From: Strigamia acuminata
Taxonomy: Eukaryota; Arthropoda; Chilopoda; Geophilomorpha; Linotaeniidae
DNA length: 64,000 bases
Direction of reading: 5' to 3'
Assembly: GCA_949358305.1 (NCBI GenBank)
Contig: OX442318.1
Coordinates: 1,102,501 to 1,166,500 of the forward strand
Of the stretch, positions 8,840 to 19,799 are shown one piece after another. The notes beneath the pieces are model-generated. The model made no database searches. It was not told the DNA's origin and worked only from the letters and a program-made list of their open reading frames with translations. The position numbers and the translations under genes are program-made. Positions within the stretch are counted from its first letter, which is position 1. Each line of letters starts with the position of its first letter.

Positions 8840-11364
8840 GGGACAGGATAATTTGCGGAACCGCGGAACTGGCGGAACAGGCGGAACCGATGGGTTTGAG
8901 GAAAACCTGGAATCGCCAATTCTGCGGAAACGGCGGAACGGCGGAACAAGCTGAACAAGCTGATCGGGAGAAAATAAAATTTGTAAATTACTGTTGTGTT
9001 CGTGGTTGGATACTGGCACGTAGAAATATATATAAAAATATATATTAGAACAAAAAAATAAAATAAATAAACGAGTGGGTTTTGTTTTAATGTATTAATT
9101 TTTCTTGATTTGAAAAAAACAATGTACCACTATGTTGTAAAAAATCTCCCATTAAACAGATAGATACTAATTGCTAGGAATAAATCATTTATTAGAGAAT
9201 GCCATATTCACACTGAGCTCATGTTTGAAATTGATTTCGTTTAAACGCCTAATTTTTTAAGCTTTTTACGTTAAATTTTTTTTAAAAAAGCAACCGTAAT
9301 TACGTGTTAAGCTAATTTTAAAAAGTTGTAAATCTTTTTGCAGTTGCAAGTAGATAAATTTTATGTAGTTCTTGTTATTTTTTTTTAAACCTTACAAAAT
9401 ACTCGTAGTTGATTAATTTCACTGAGACTATAACTGCTGGATGTCATGGGGAGTTTTTCACATTAAGTGTTAAAATATTTTCAACAAATCAGTTCTGAAT
9501 TTTGGATTTTGGGGCTTTTGGTAGGGCATTTAAATTGATGTATCAAATTAGTCATAACTTATCAAATTGAAACAAAAACATCGAAAACAAAGAATATCCA
9601 ACTCGTTACCTTGGAATTTGTAATTTTGTAAGATTGCTTTTGTAAATTTTAATTTTTAATTTTAATTAATTTTTGCCTGACCTCCATAGCTATTGTTCAG
9701 CCGTTCCGCCGTTTCCGCAGAATTGGCGATTCTGTGGAAACGACGGAACGGTGGAACTAGATTGTTTCATTGCCAAATTCCGCTGAACAAGCTGAAATAT
9801 TGTGATCAGGCCAAAAAAATATCAAAATTAAACAAAAGTTTAATTAAATAAAAATTACCAAAAACAAAAATAAATAAAAATCAATAAAAATAAAAATAAA
9901 TAAAAATAACCCAAAATAAAAGTACGATTGAAGTTTTGATACTAAATAATCTTATTTATTTATCATTTTATCACGAGTTTTGTGCCTAAAAAATTAGATT
10001 TTATGCCTAACTTTCGTTTTTTTCAATAAAAATAGTTTTTCCGTTTGATAAATTCGTTTTAAACCGATGCAAATTTATTAATTGAGACTAAAAATTGATT
10101 TTGGCAAAAAAATTGATTTTTGGTGAAAAATTTCATTTTTGGTGAAAAATTTCATTTTTGGTGAAAAATTTCATTTTTGGTGAAAAATTTCATTTTTGGT
10201 GAAAAATTTCATTTTTGGTGAAAAATTTCATTTTTGGTGAAAAATTTCATTTTTGGTGAAAAATTTCATTTTTGGAGAAAAATTTCATTTTTGGTGAAAA
10301 ATTTTATTTTTGGTGAAAAATTTCATTTTTGGTGAAAAATTTCATTTTTGGTGAAAAATTTCATTTTTGGTGAAAAATTTCATTTTTGGTGAAAAATTTT
10401 ATTTTTGGTGAAAAATTTCATTTTTGGTGAAAAATTTCATTTTTGGTGAAAAATTTCATTTTTGGTGAAAAAATTCATTTTTGGTGAAAAAATTCATTTT
10501 TGGTAAAAAAATTCAATTTTTTGAGTCAAAATTTAATTTTTTTCTGTCAAAATTCAATTTTTTGAGTCAAAATTTAATTTTTTTCTGTAAAAATTTAATT
10601 TTTTTCTGTCAAAATTTAATTTTTTTCTGTCAAAATTTAATTTTTTTCTGTCAAAATTTAATTTTTTTCTGTCAAAATTTAAGTTTTTTCAGTCAAAATT
10701 GAATTTTTTGACTCAAAAATCAATTTTCTGACTCAAAAAACCCTTTTTCGAACCACAAATGAATTTTTTGGTCAAAAATTCATTTTTTTGGCCAAAAATT
10801 CATTTTTTTGGCCAAAAATTCATTTTTTTGGCCAAAAATTCATTTTTTTGGCCAAAAATTCATTTTTTTGGCCAAAAATTCATTTTTTTGGCCAAAATCA
10901 ATTTTTTGTCTCAATTAATTAATTTGCATCGGTGTAAAACGAATTTATCAAACGGAAAAACCATTTTTATTGTAAAAAACAAAAGTTGGGCGTAAAATCT
11001 AATTTTTTAGGCACAAAACTCGTGATAAAATGATAAATAAATAAGATTATTTAGTATCAAAACTTCAATCGTACTTTTATTTTGGGTTATTTTTATTTAT
11101 TTTTATTTTTGTTGATTTTTATTTATTTTTATTTTTGTTGATTTTTATTTATTTTTGTTTTTGGTTATTTCTATTTAATTAAACTTTTGTTTAATTTTGA
11201 TATTTTGATTACAATATTTCAGCTTGTTCAGCGGAATTTGGCAATGAAACAATCTAGTTCCGCCGTTCCGCCGTTTCCACAGAATTGGCGATACCGGGTT
11301 TTCCACAAACCCATCGGTTCCGCCTGTTCCGCCAGTTCCGCGGTTCCGCAAATTATCCTGTCCC
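8840..11364. mobile_element. Fold-back/MULE-like non-autonomous transposon, 2.5 kb, with 10-bp TSD
   Basis: The outer ends begin gggacaggataatttgcgga and match as inverted repeats for at least 105 bp with about five mismatches (8840-8945 against 11259-11364). The flanks carry the direct duplication gacgtcatac at 8830-8839 and 11365-11374. Inner inverted arms (about 9720-10085 against 10905-11310) extend the fold-back, and the tip is a block of tandem arrays. The left arm is interrupted at about 8966-9700 by non-palindromic DNA with its own inverted edges, which suggests a nested event. The terminal repeats are rich in the microrepeat ggcggaac. No transposase frame is present. A 10-bp duplication suits Mutator-like or fold-back elements, but family assignment is inference. 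Confidence 0.85.
10085..10905. repeat. Three adjacent tandem arrays at the tip of the fold-back element
   Basis: First come about 19-bp units like tttttggtgaaaaatttca (to about 10510), then units like aaatttaatttttttctgtc (to about 10740), then 20-bp units like aaaaattcatttttttggcc (to about 10900). Confidence 0.9.
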
Positions 11365-11374
11365 GACGTCATAC

Positions 11375-11727
11375 GTCGTGCCTCGTTTTCGAACGGGAAA
11401 TTCCCTCTGCTTATAACACATCATAAAATAAATTGTATTTATTAACTAGATGTCATTTTATTGTTTTATACCTTATTCCCTCAAGATTAATTTTTCGGAT
11501 GCATGTTCCGATGTTTATTGATGTTTTCACGTTGATTGTTCGACATTTTTAATCGATTTGTGGCGATTTCTATAAATTTTATTCAAATTCCTGCGTTTTA
11601 CGTTCATATTTAATACTTTTTCTCGCTTTATTTAAGGCAAATTTAATGTAAATTATTAGTTTCAAACGTTTTATTTCTCTCAACGTGTTACAATATTTTT
11701 TTTATGGAATACATTAACCGGAAGTAA
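11375..11727. other. Intergenic DNA between fold-back element and paralogue B
   Basis: AT-rich sequence with no gene seen. A minus-strand AATAAA at 11670-11675 probably serves the gene ending at 11728. Confidence 0.5.
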
Positions 11728-12603
11728 TCACAGGCGAAGACTACGACGGCATTTTGGGCAGGAATTTCGTCTAAAAACGAAGAAAAATGAATTAATTTCC
11801 AGAAATTTCCATTTTTTTTGGGTGTTTTTACCTTCGAATCACTGCATTATAACATTCCCTTGTGAAAAAAGCAAAAATATTAGAGAAAATGAGTAAATAA
11901 ATGCAACTTGGGCGAAAAACTTACTCGTGAATTAAATGGCCGCATTTTGGGAATTTAATGGGAATGCGCGCGGCGTAAATGTCTTCTCGGCACGACGAAC
12001 ACAACAGATTTTTTTCCTTTTTCACGCAGTTGTGATTCTCCTTCAAATCCAAACTCAAACAAATTTCGCATTCCTCGCAATGGAAAAAATTGTCACGTCC
12101 GCCGACCCTAAAAAAAAAACAAATAAAATTATTATTTAGTCGTTTAAAATGTGAAAAAATATCAATTCCGTGCCGGCAAATTCCACATCCGAAGCAGTGA
12201 AATTGCTGCTTGTCTTCGTTGTCGAACAAATTGCAATAACGGCAGAAATATTCGGCGAATTTCTCGTCGCAATTCTCGCAGTATTGCGCCACCTAAACAA
12301 AAAAAATCAAATTTATATAATTTATGCATTTATTTGTCCATTTTTTGATGAATTACATCTTGTGTGTCCTCACAGTTGTGACATTGCACTTCTTTTATCT
12401 TTTTTCGATCCAAAACATGCTCGTTTTTGTCATCATGGCAGACACGGCAGCCATAGATGCGACCACAACATGGCGCCTGTTGTTTGAAATTAAATTGATA
12501 AAAATAATCATTTAAAATTAATATGAATTCAAAATTAAATCATTTCTGACTGGATTACCACTATGGAACAATTCCTCGAGTAATGCTCGCACCAGTACGA
12601 CAT
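11728..12603 (-). CDS. RCHY1-like CHY-RING protein, truncated paralogue B
   Basis: Exons, 5' to 3', are 12603-12559, 12476-12357, 12292-12174, 12107-11925, 11858-11832 and 11770-11728, giving 178 aa. It starts MSYWCEHYSRNC, then CCGRIYGCRVCHDDKNEH, YFCRYCNLFDNEDK, HCFGCGICR, VGGRDNFFHCEECEIC. The RING is CSSCREDIY, PKCGHLIHE, ECYNAVIRR, SCPKCRRSLRL and then stop. Like its neighbour at 7767-8751 it ends just after the RING and lacks the zinc ribbon. The two share exon lengths 120, 119, 183 and 27 nt, including the tiny 27-nt exon, so they descend from one truncated ancestor. Intron 3 (12108-12173) begins with GC instead of GT. Ubiquitin-ligase activity is plausible but untested. The neighbouring upstream gene is the ZGLP1-like gene on the same strand. 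Confidence 0.87.
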
Positions 12604-12665
12604 TTGAAAACAAAATAAAGCCGGAAAATTGAAAATCTCGCACTCTTCGCTATACTATAGTTTCG

Positions 12666-12673
12666 TGACGTAA
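12666..12673. promoter_or_regulatory. CRE-like half palindrome upstream of paralogue B
   Basis: TGACGTAA lies 63 bp upstream of the ATG at 12603. A second ACGTCA-type core lies near 12703. The position matches the CRE palindromes of the other two RCHY1-like genes. Confidence 0.4.
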
Positions 12674-12811
12674 TATTCAAAATCAAACCGCCATAATCGC
12701 AATACGTCATAAACGACGTATTTTTGCGAGTAATTAAAAAACGGATTTGTTTTTATTTTTAACGTGGAAATTAATTGTTTTTATTCGTAATCGTTACATT
12801 TTGTTAAATTT

Positions 12812-13818
12812 TTATCGAGCTGAAGCGCAAGAACAAAAGACTCGGCTTTTACGATCTTTGCGCGGAATTCGCCAACAGGTGTTGCACCGAACTCGGTATT
12901 TTTTGTACCGAATTCCGCACGCATTGCACAGGGGTGTCCCGTCTTCGGCATCCCTCCACAACGGTGTTTTAGCAGTCCCACACGACGCACATTGCTTATC
13001 ATCTACACAAAACCAAACTTTATCAATAAATTCCAACGTTAAAACCAGAAAAACCAAAATTACACGACGCGCATGCGCAGTCGTAACTCGATGTCAACAG
13101 TCGACGGCGACGTTGTCTTCGTCTGCGACGACGAGTTGACATTCTGCACAATCCGCTAATAAAAAAAAATAAAATGAAATCTCACTAAAAACAAACCGAA
13201 TATATATTTTATTTATTTTCACCTATAAATATGTCGAGAAATTAATTCGGATTGGAATTTTTGTCGAATTTGCACTTGCATGTTGATCGTGACTCCTTTA
13301 AAATCCGGGTCTTCAAATGACAGACATTTTGTCGGTTTCGCTTGCTTACGTTTCGCTTTTTCCGAAACTCGCTTCGTGTCCCTTTCTTCGCTCAAATCCG
13401 GCTTTACTATCTCGACATCTTCAACCGAAACGTCGCGTTGCTCATTTTTTGACAAATTTTCACTCGTACTTATCAAATTTCGGCCATTTACGTTGGAATT
13501 GGCAGAATTTGACCAGTCTCGGCCAAACAAAGACACAAATGGCGTGGAAATTAATGCTCGAGGAACCGAATTTTCATCAACTAAACAACTAAAAATAATA
13601 ATAATAATAAATAATAATAATAATTAATAAAAAAAAATTAATTAGAAATTAAAAAACGAAAGCGAAACGTACCTATATGGCGAGGTGAAGCCGCCGAGCC
13701 TCGTTATGGGAACGACAAATGACGGATTCAGCTGATAATTTCGGTTGAGAATTAAATTATTGAAACCTAGATTATTGTTGTTATTATAGAACAAAACTAG
13801 CTGATTAAAAGCATTCAT
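12812..13818 (-). CDS. ZGLP1-like GATA zinc-finger protein
   Basis: Exons, 5' to 3', are 13818-13673, 13588-13223, 13155-13064 and 13002-12812, giving 264 aa in frame. The C-terminus carries a GATA-type finger: CASCGTAKTPLWRDAEDG, then LCNACGIRYKKYR. A degenerate second finger follows (RCNTCWRIPRK, then FCSC). The WRDAEDGTPLCNACGIRYKKY block is, to my knowledge, typical of vertebrate ZGLP1 (GATA-like protein 1), a nuclear regulator of germ-cell fate, rather than of GATA1-6. An arginine-rich run encoded by exon 3 (STRRRRRRQRRRRL) just before the finger looks like a nuclear-localisation or DNA-backbone contact. The N-terminus is Asn-rich and low complexity. The start is the first ATG of the Asn-rich exon. 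A 279-bp gap separates it from divergent XPF. The finger is certain, and the exon 3 donor (GTAATT) was chosen for frame. Confidence 0.8.
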
Positions 13819-14097
13819 TTTCCATCGAGAACAAGTCCAAGTTTGACTCCTCATCACATTCACCGGAATTAAAAAATTAATCACATTCGCGCCAGCTAAT
13901 TTGCATATTATAAAATCGTAAAAAAAAAGCATAAAATATAATTTCACAGCAAAAAAATATTTGTAATTTAATTCAAAACCCGTTTTAAATCATTTTATTT
14001 ACGTTTTTAAAATCCCCGCTGTTGATTCCAAACTTCCAATTCCGCCACTAGTTGGCGCACCACCGCCGCCATTTGCAGCCGCATGTAAACAAACACG
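13819..14097. promoter_or_regulatory. Shared bidirectional promoter, ZGLP1-like gene and XPF
   Basis: This is a 279-bp gap between divergent start codons. No TATA box is obvious. The right half is GC-richer around gttggcgcaccaccgccgcc. Its function is inferred from position only. Confidence 0.5.
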
Positions 14098-17000
14098 ATG
14101 TTATCGTACGAAAACGAAGCTTTTTTGGAGATATTAAGCGAAGATGGCCTGACCGTATTCGCCAAGTGATTTATCCTAATAAACCAAACATTTTCACGTC
14201 CAAATTCATACATTTTTCTCAATTTTTTCAGGGGTTTGGGCCTCGAACGACTCTTTCTCAACGTCATCAAAGTGCAGTGCGACCCGTCAAACTTAGTTTT
14301 CGTCATCGGAACAACGGACGACGAAGCCGTAATAAATCCGAATAAATCCCAAAAAAATCCCCCCAATAAACTACAAACAACCAAATCAATTCAGAAATAT
14401 TTCATCCACCAATTGGAAAAATCAAAAAACGTGTCGCAAATTCCAAAAATCATAAACTCGTCGTTCAACGGCGCAGAACGGTAACAAAACGCCTTTAAAA
14501 CGGCTTTAAAACGACGTTTCATCACTTTCAAACCTCCAGACAGGGAATATACCTCAACGGCGGCGTTTTATTCATCACGAGTCGAATTTTAGTCGTCGAT
14601 TTGCTCACAAATCGCGTCCCGATCGACTTGGTGACCGGAATTTTGGTCTACAGAGCCCACAAGTAACAAATTCTGGACTAATTAATTAAATTAAGCGATA
14701 ATTTATTCATTTATTTTGTACAGGGCCATCGAATCCGCTCAGGAATCCTTCATTTTGCGGCTTTACAGGGAGAAAAACAAAGTGCGCGCGACGTTTTTCT
14801 CGATTTTTTCAATTTTTTCGTCGAAAAATTGAAATAAAATTCGAATTTTTGTTTTTAAATTCAGACCGGGTTCGTGAAAGGCTTCACGGACTCCCCCACG
14901 GCGTTCATGAATAATTTTTGCCAGGTGGAACGTACGATGCGGTATTTGTTCGTGCGCAAATTGAATTTGTGGCCGAGGATTCGCGTGGACGTGCGCGAGA
15001 GTTTGGCGGCGAAAGAAGTAATTGTGGGATTAATGTTTTTGTTTTTGTTTTGATTGGTTGTTGGTTGCAGCCGAAGGTTGTGGAGTTTTACGTGAGTTTG
15101 TCGGCGTGCACGTTGGCGATTCAGACGTCGTTGTGGTCGGTTATATCGATTTGTATTAAGGAGCTCAAGAAATGCAATCCGAGTGTGAGTTTTGGTTTTT
15201 TTGGTTTTTTGGTTTTTTGAGTTTTGGGTTTATTTTTTGGTTTTTTTGTTTTAGTTGGATGCTGATGATTGGACGACTGAGAATGCGCTGATGTGTAAGT
15301 CGTTTGATAAGTTGGTGAGGGTTCAGTTGGAGCCGGTGTGGAATGAGTTGAGCAAGAAGAGCAAGCAGCTGGTTTATGATTTGAAGATTCTGGCCGATTT
15401 AGTGACGTAAGGAATCTAAGAAATGTGGTTTTTTATTTTTTTTTTAAATGGGATTTTGATTATTTGAGGGAATTATGAGGAAAATTTGAGAAAAGCTCAC
15501 AAAATGTTACGAAAATTTCAAAAAATGTTGAGAAAATGGTAGAAAATTGAGAAAATGGTAGAAAATTGAGAAAATGTTAGAAAATGTTAGAAAATGTTAG
15601 AAAATGTTAGAAAATGTTGAGAAAATTGAGAAAATGGTAGAAAATTGAGAAAATGTTAGAAAATTGAGAAAATATTAGAAAATGTTGAGAAAATGTTAAA
15701 AAAAATTGAGAAAATGTTAGAAAATGTTGAGAAAATGTTGAGAAAATGTTAAAAAATATTGAGAAAACTTTAGAAAATGTTGAGAAAACTTTAGAAAATG
15801 TTGAGAAAACTTTAGAAAATGTCGAGAAAATGTTAAAAAATTGAGGAAATGTTAGAAAATGGTGAGAAAATGTTGAGAAAATATTGAGAAAACTTTAGAA
15901 AATGTTGAGAAAATTTTAGAAAATATTGAGAAAACTTTAGAAAATGTTGAGAAAATTTGAGAAAATTTTTCCTGTTTTTCTCACTTTTTTCGTCATCATT
16001 TTTTCATCTGTCTTTCTTATTTTTTAAATCAAATTCCCATTTTTTTCTTGCATATTTTAAACAACATATTTCTACTTTTTACAATTTTTCAACTTTTTTC
16101 CCCCTTCCATTTCTCAACTATTTCAATCGATTTTCACCTCAACGATTTTTCATCAACTTTCCAAAAACTTTCAATTTTCCAACTAAATTTAAAAAAATAA
16201 TTTTTCCCAATTCGCAGAAGCCTAACTCAAGACGACTGCGTGACATTCTACAACTACGTGTACTCGCTCCGCGGCAGCGAAAAAGCATTCCAAGAATCCA
16301 ACTGGCTCTTCCTCGACGAATCGCAATCCCTCTTCCAGCAAGCCGAACAACGCGTGTTCGGCGTCCCCACCGAACCCCAAATGCGCTTCGAACAAAACCC
16401 CAAATGGACCGGCCTCACCCAAATCATCAAAGAAATCGAATCGGACGCGTCCGGCCGCAACGAGAACGTCCTCGTCGTCGCCAAAGACGAAACAACGTGC
16501 GCGCGCATCTCCGAATTCCTTTGCGACGGTTCCCGCGTCTCCCTGGCGCGTCTCTTCGACAAAATGAGCAAAATCCACCGCTGGAAGACGAAAAACGGCG
16601 ACGCCGAGCCGCAAAAAGCCGAACCCGACGCGCAAAACGCAAACAATCTGCGCATATTCGTGGAACCGTTGAAGAGTTCCGAATGTTTCCACTTGACGCG
16701 CGTTCTGGAGGAATTTAGGCCGGAATTTGTGGTGGTTTACGACGCGGAGGTGTCGTGTATTCGGCAGCTGGAAGTAATGAAATGACGTACAAGTGTGCGT
16801 TTGGATTTGGAGGGAAATTTGATTTTTACTGTGTTTAGGTGTATCAAGCGAGTAATCCGGAGTTGAGCGTGACTGTTTACTTCGTCATTTATAGCGGCTC
16901 GGTGGAGGAGCGACGGTATTTGACCGCGCTGAGTCGAGAGAATAAGGCGTTTGAGTTGTTGATTCAGGAAAAGGCGGTAAACACTAAATCGTGGCAAATA

Positions 17001-19758
17001 GGAATAGAGTGGGCAAAATTGCGATTTTTTTTTTACCGGAAAATCATGACTTTTAACGGGAAAATCATGATTTTTAACGGGAAAACCATGGTTTTTATCC
17101 GGAAAACCATGACACTTAACCGGAAAATCGTTATTTACAACCGGAAAATATTATTTTTACCGAAAGTCATTTGTTTTATCCGGAAAATCATTATTTTTAA
17201 CCGGAACATCAATAATTACAACCGGAAAATCAATAATTACAACCGGAAAATGATTATTTCACCGGAAATTCTTTTCATTCCTAAAAAATTATATTTTATT
17301 CGGAAAATCATTTGTTTTTTTGGAAAAGTTCCAATATTTTATCCGGAAAAATCATTATTTTATCCGCAAAAATCATTATTTTGTCCGGAAAAATCATGAT
17401 TTTTATCCGGAAAATCATGACTTTTAACAGGGAAATCGTTATTTACAACCGGAAAATATTATTTTTACCGAAAGTCATTTGTTTTATCCGGAAAATCATC
17501 ATTTTTAACCGGAAAATCATGATTTTTATCCGGAAAATCATGATTTTTAACCGGAAAATCATGATTTTTAACCGGAAAATCATGATTTTTATCCGGAAAA
17601 TCATGATTTTTAACAGGAAAATCGTTATTTACAACCGGAAAATATTATTTTTACCGAAAGTCATTTGTTTTATCCGGAAAATCATTATTTTTAACCGGAA
17701 CATCAATAATTACAACTGGAAACTGATTTTTTTCCAGAAATTCTTTTCCATTGGAGAAAAATTACGTTTTTATCCGGAAAATGATTCATTTTCTGGGAAA
17801 AGTAACAATATTTAATCCGGAAAATCGTTACCTTTAGCCGGAACATTATTTCCAACCGGAAATTCTTTTTTTCCTAGAAAATAATATTTTATCCAGAAAA
17901 CCATTTGGTTTTTGGAAAACTTTCCAAAATATCCGGAAAAATCATTATTTTTCCCGAAATATCGTCATTTAAGCCCGGAAAATCATTATTTAAGCCCGGA
18001 AAATCATTATTTTACCAAAAAATCCACATTCCATCCGTAAAAATCGTCATTCCAAACCGGAAAATCACTTTCCTTTTGGAAAAACATTTAACCCGGAAAA
18101 AAAATCCCCCTTCAAAAAAAATCCCACTTTTTTTTCTCCCGGAAAACCAAATTAAAAAAAACCTCTCTCGCCTTCAGATGATGGCCATTCCGGCGGAGCG
18201 CGACGGCAAAACCAACGACCACCCGGACCTGATCCGCGACCCTCGTCCGGCCAACCAGACCGTCAACCCGGACGAGGCGCACACCCGGCGCGGGGGCGCG
18301 CAACCCGAACCGAGCGCCGAGCGCCGAATCGTCGTGGACATGCGCGAGTTCAACAGCAATTTGCCGTCGCTGATCCACAGACGCGGCATCAGCGTCGTGC
18401 CCGTGACCCTCCAAGTGGGCGACTACGTGCTGTCGCCCGCCATGTGCGTCGAGCGCAAAAGCGTCAGCGATTTGATCCAGTCGCTCAACAGTGGACGCTT
18501 GCACGCGCAGATGGTGGCGATGGCGAGGAAGTACGAGACGCCCATGTTGCTGGTGGAGTTTGACCACAATAAGGGGTTCGGGATGAGTTGCGCGGGGTAT
18601 ATGAGTAGTGACGCGTCGGCGCATGATGTGGCGTCCAAGTTGGCCATGTTGACTTTTCATTTTCCGCAGTTGAGGATTTTGTGGTGCGAGAGTTCGTACG
18701 CTGCCGCCGCACTCTTGGATGAATTAAAGGTGGGGCTTTTTTTTTTTAAGTTTTGGTCGAATTGGAGCGATTTTTGGCCAATTTTTGATGAATTTCGATA
18801 AATTTCCACAAATTTTGACCAATTTTTGATGAACTTCGATAAATTTTGGTGAATTTCAACAAAATTTAACAAATTTTTATCCAATTTCGACCAATGTTGA
18901 TGAATTTCGATAAATTTATACAAATTTTGATGAATTCCGACCAATTTTGACGAATTTTAAACGAATTTCGACCAATTTTGACGATTTTTTGATGAATTTC
19001 GATAAATTTTGGTGAAATTCAACAAAATTTGACAACTTTCCATCCAATTTCGACCGATTTTTGATGAATTTCGATAAATATCCACAAATTTTGATGAATT
19101 CCGACAAATATCCACAAATTTTGATGAATTCCGACCAATTTTGACAAATTTTGAACGAATTTCGACCAATTTTGACGAATTTTCAACGAATTTCGCCAAA
19201 TTCTGACCAATTTTCAACGAATTTCGCCAAAATTTGATCAATTTTCAACGAATTTCGCCAAAAATTAACCATTTCTCAAGGAATTTCGCCAAAATTTCAC
19301 CATTTCTCAATGAATTTCGCCAAAATTTGTCCAATTTTCAACGAATTTCGCCAAAATTTGTCCAATTTTCAACGAATTTCGCCAAAATTTAAAACCCTTG
19401 TATCAAAATCAACTTCCCTCTCGTCTTCCAGACCGGAAAACCCGAACCGAACGAACAATTCGACGAATCCCAAGACGACCCCTCACCGCAACCGGGCAAA
19501 TACAACCACGCCGCGCACGACTTCATCCTCAAACTCCCCGGCATAAACTCCATCAACGCCTTCGCACTCATGAACCGAACTCGCGACATAACCCAACTGA
19601 CCAACTACTCCCTGGACGACATCAACGACGTCATCCAACATTCGGCCAACGCGCAAACCCTCTGGAACAGCCTGCACTTAACCGCCGACAAACTCTCGCT
19701 CCAACCCGTCGCTCAAGCCAAACAAAAGAAGAGCAAATGGAAAGGAAAGCGCTATTAG
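14098..19758 (+). CDS. ERCC4: DNA repair endonuclease XPF (ERCC4)
   Basis: Exons are 14098-14165, 14232-14328, 14395-14480, 14540-14662, 14724-14781, 14865-15017, 15071-15184, 15255-15406, 16218-16773, 16839-16976, 18178-18729 and 19432-19758, giving 807 aa (human about 916). XPF pairs with ERCC1 as the 5' incision nuclease of nucleotide-excision and interstrand-crosslink repair in the nucleus. The start [18 protein letters not shown] and the helicase-like N-terminus ([22 protein letters not shown]) match the family. The ERCC4 nuclease domain has [18 protein letters not shown] and the catalytic ERKSVSDL (ERKxxxD). The tail is a tandem helix-hairpin-helix ([13 protein letters not shown]), which is the ERCC1-binding region. 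Three introns carry tandem arrays. The stop codon lies 41 bp from that of convergent AP1M1. Confidence 0.96.
15485..15965. repeat. Intronic tandem array, short G-A-rich unit
   Basis: Units of about 10-20 bp such as gttagaaaatgttgagaaaa lie in XPF intron 15407-16217. The remainder of that intron is pyrimidine-rich. Confidence 0.85.
17030..18090. repeat. Intronic tandem array, about 21 bp unit
   Basis: Units like accggaaaatcatgattttt, each holding the palindrome aaatcatgattt, fill XPF intron 16977-18177. Blocks of several units recur as higher-order repeats (the stretch around 17140-17210 returns near 17445 and 17630). Confidence 0.9.
18760..19392. repeat. Intronic tandem array, about 20 bp unit
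   Basis: Units like aatttcgaccaattttgatg, later caacgaatttcgccaaaatt, fill XPF intron 18730-19431. Confidence 0.9.
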
Positions 19759-19764
19759 TTTATT
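19759..19764 (-). terminator. Poly(A) signal of AP1M1, abutting the XPF stop codon
   Basis: AATAAA on the minus strand begins at the base right after XPF's TAG (19756-19758). AP1M1 transcripts would therefore end inside antisense XPF coding sequence. Confidence 0.6.
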
Positions 19765-19799
19765 GCGATCGACATTGTTACAATCGGCGGTGCATCTTG

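Noticed and set aside
8840-11364. Hidden transposase within the fold-back element
   Set aside because: No frame longer than about 80 codons outside arrays and no DDE or zinc-knuckle motif was visible.
16218-16718. Arg/Pro-rich alternative frame in the large XPF exon
   Set aside because: It is a shadow of GC-rich third positions. The XPF frame is conserved along the whole exon.
16839-18177. Plus-strand frames of 160-300 codons rich in [10 protein letters not shown] repeats
   Set aside because: These read through a 21-bp intronic array in XPF. The true exons on either side have consistent phases without it.
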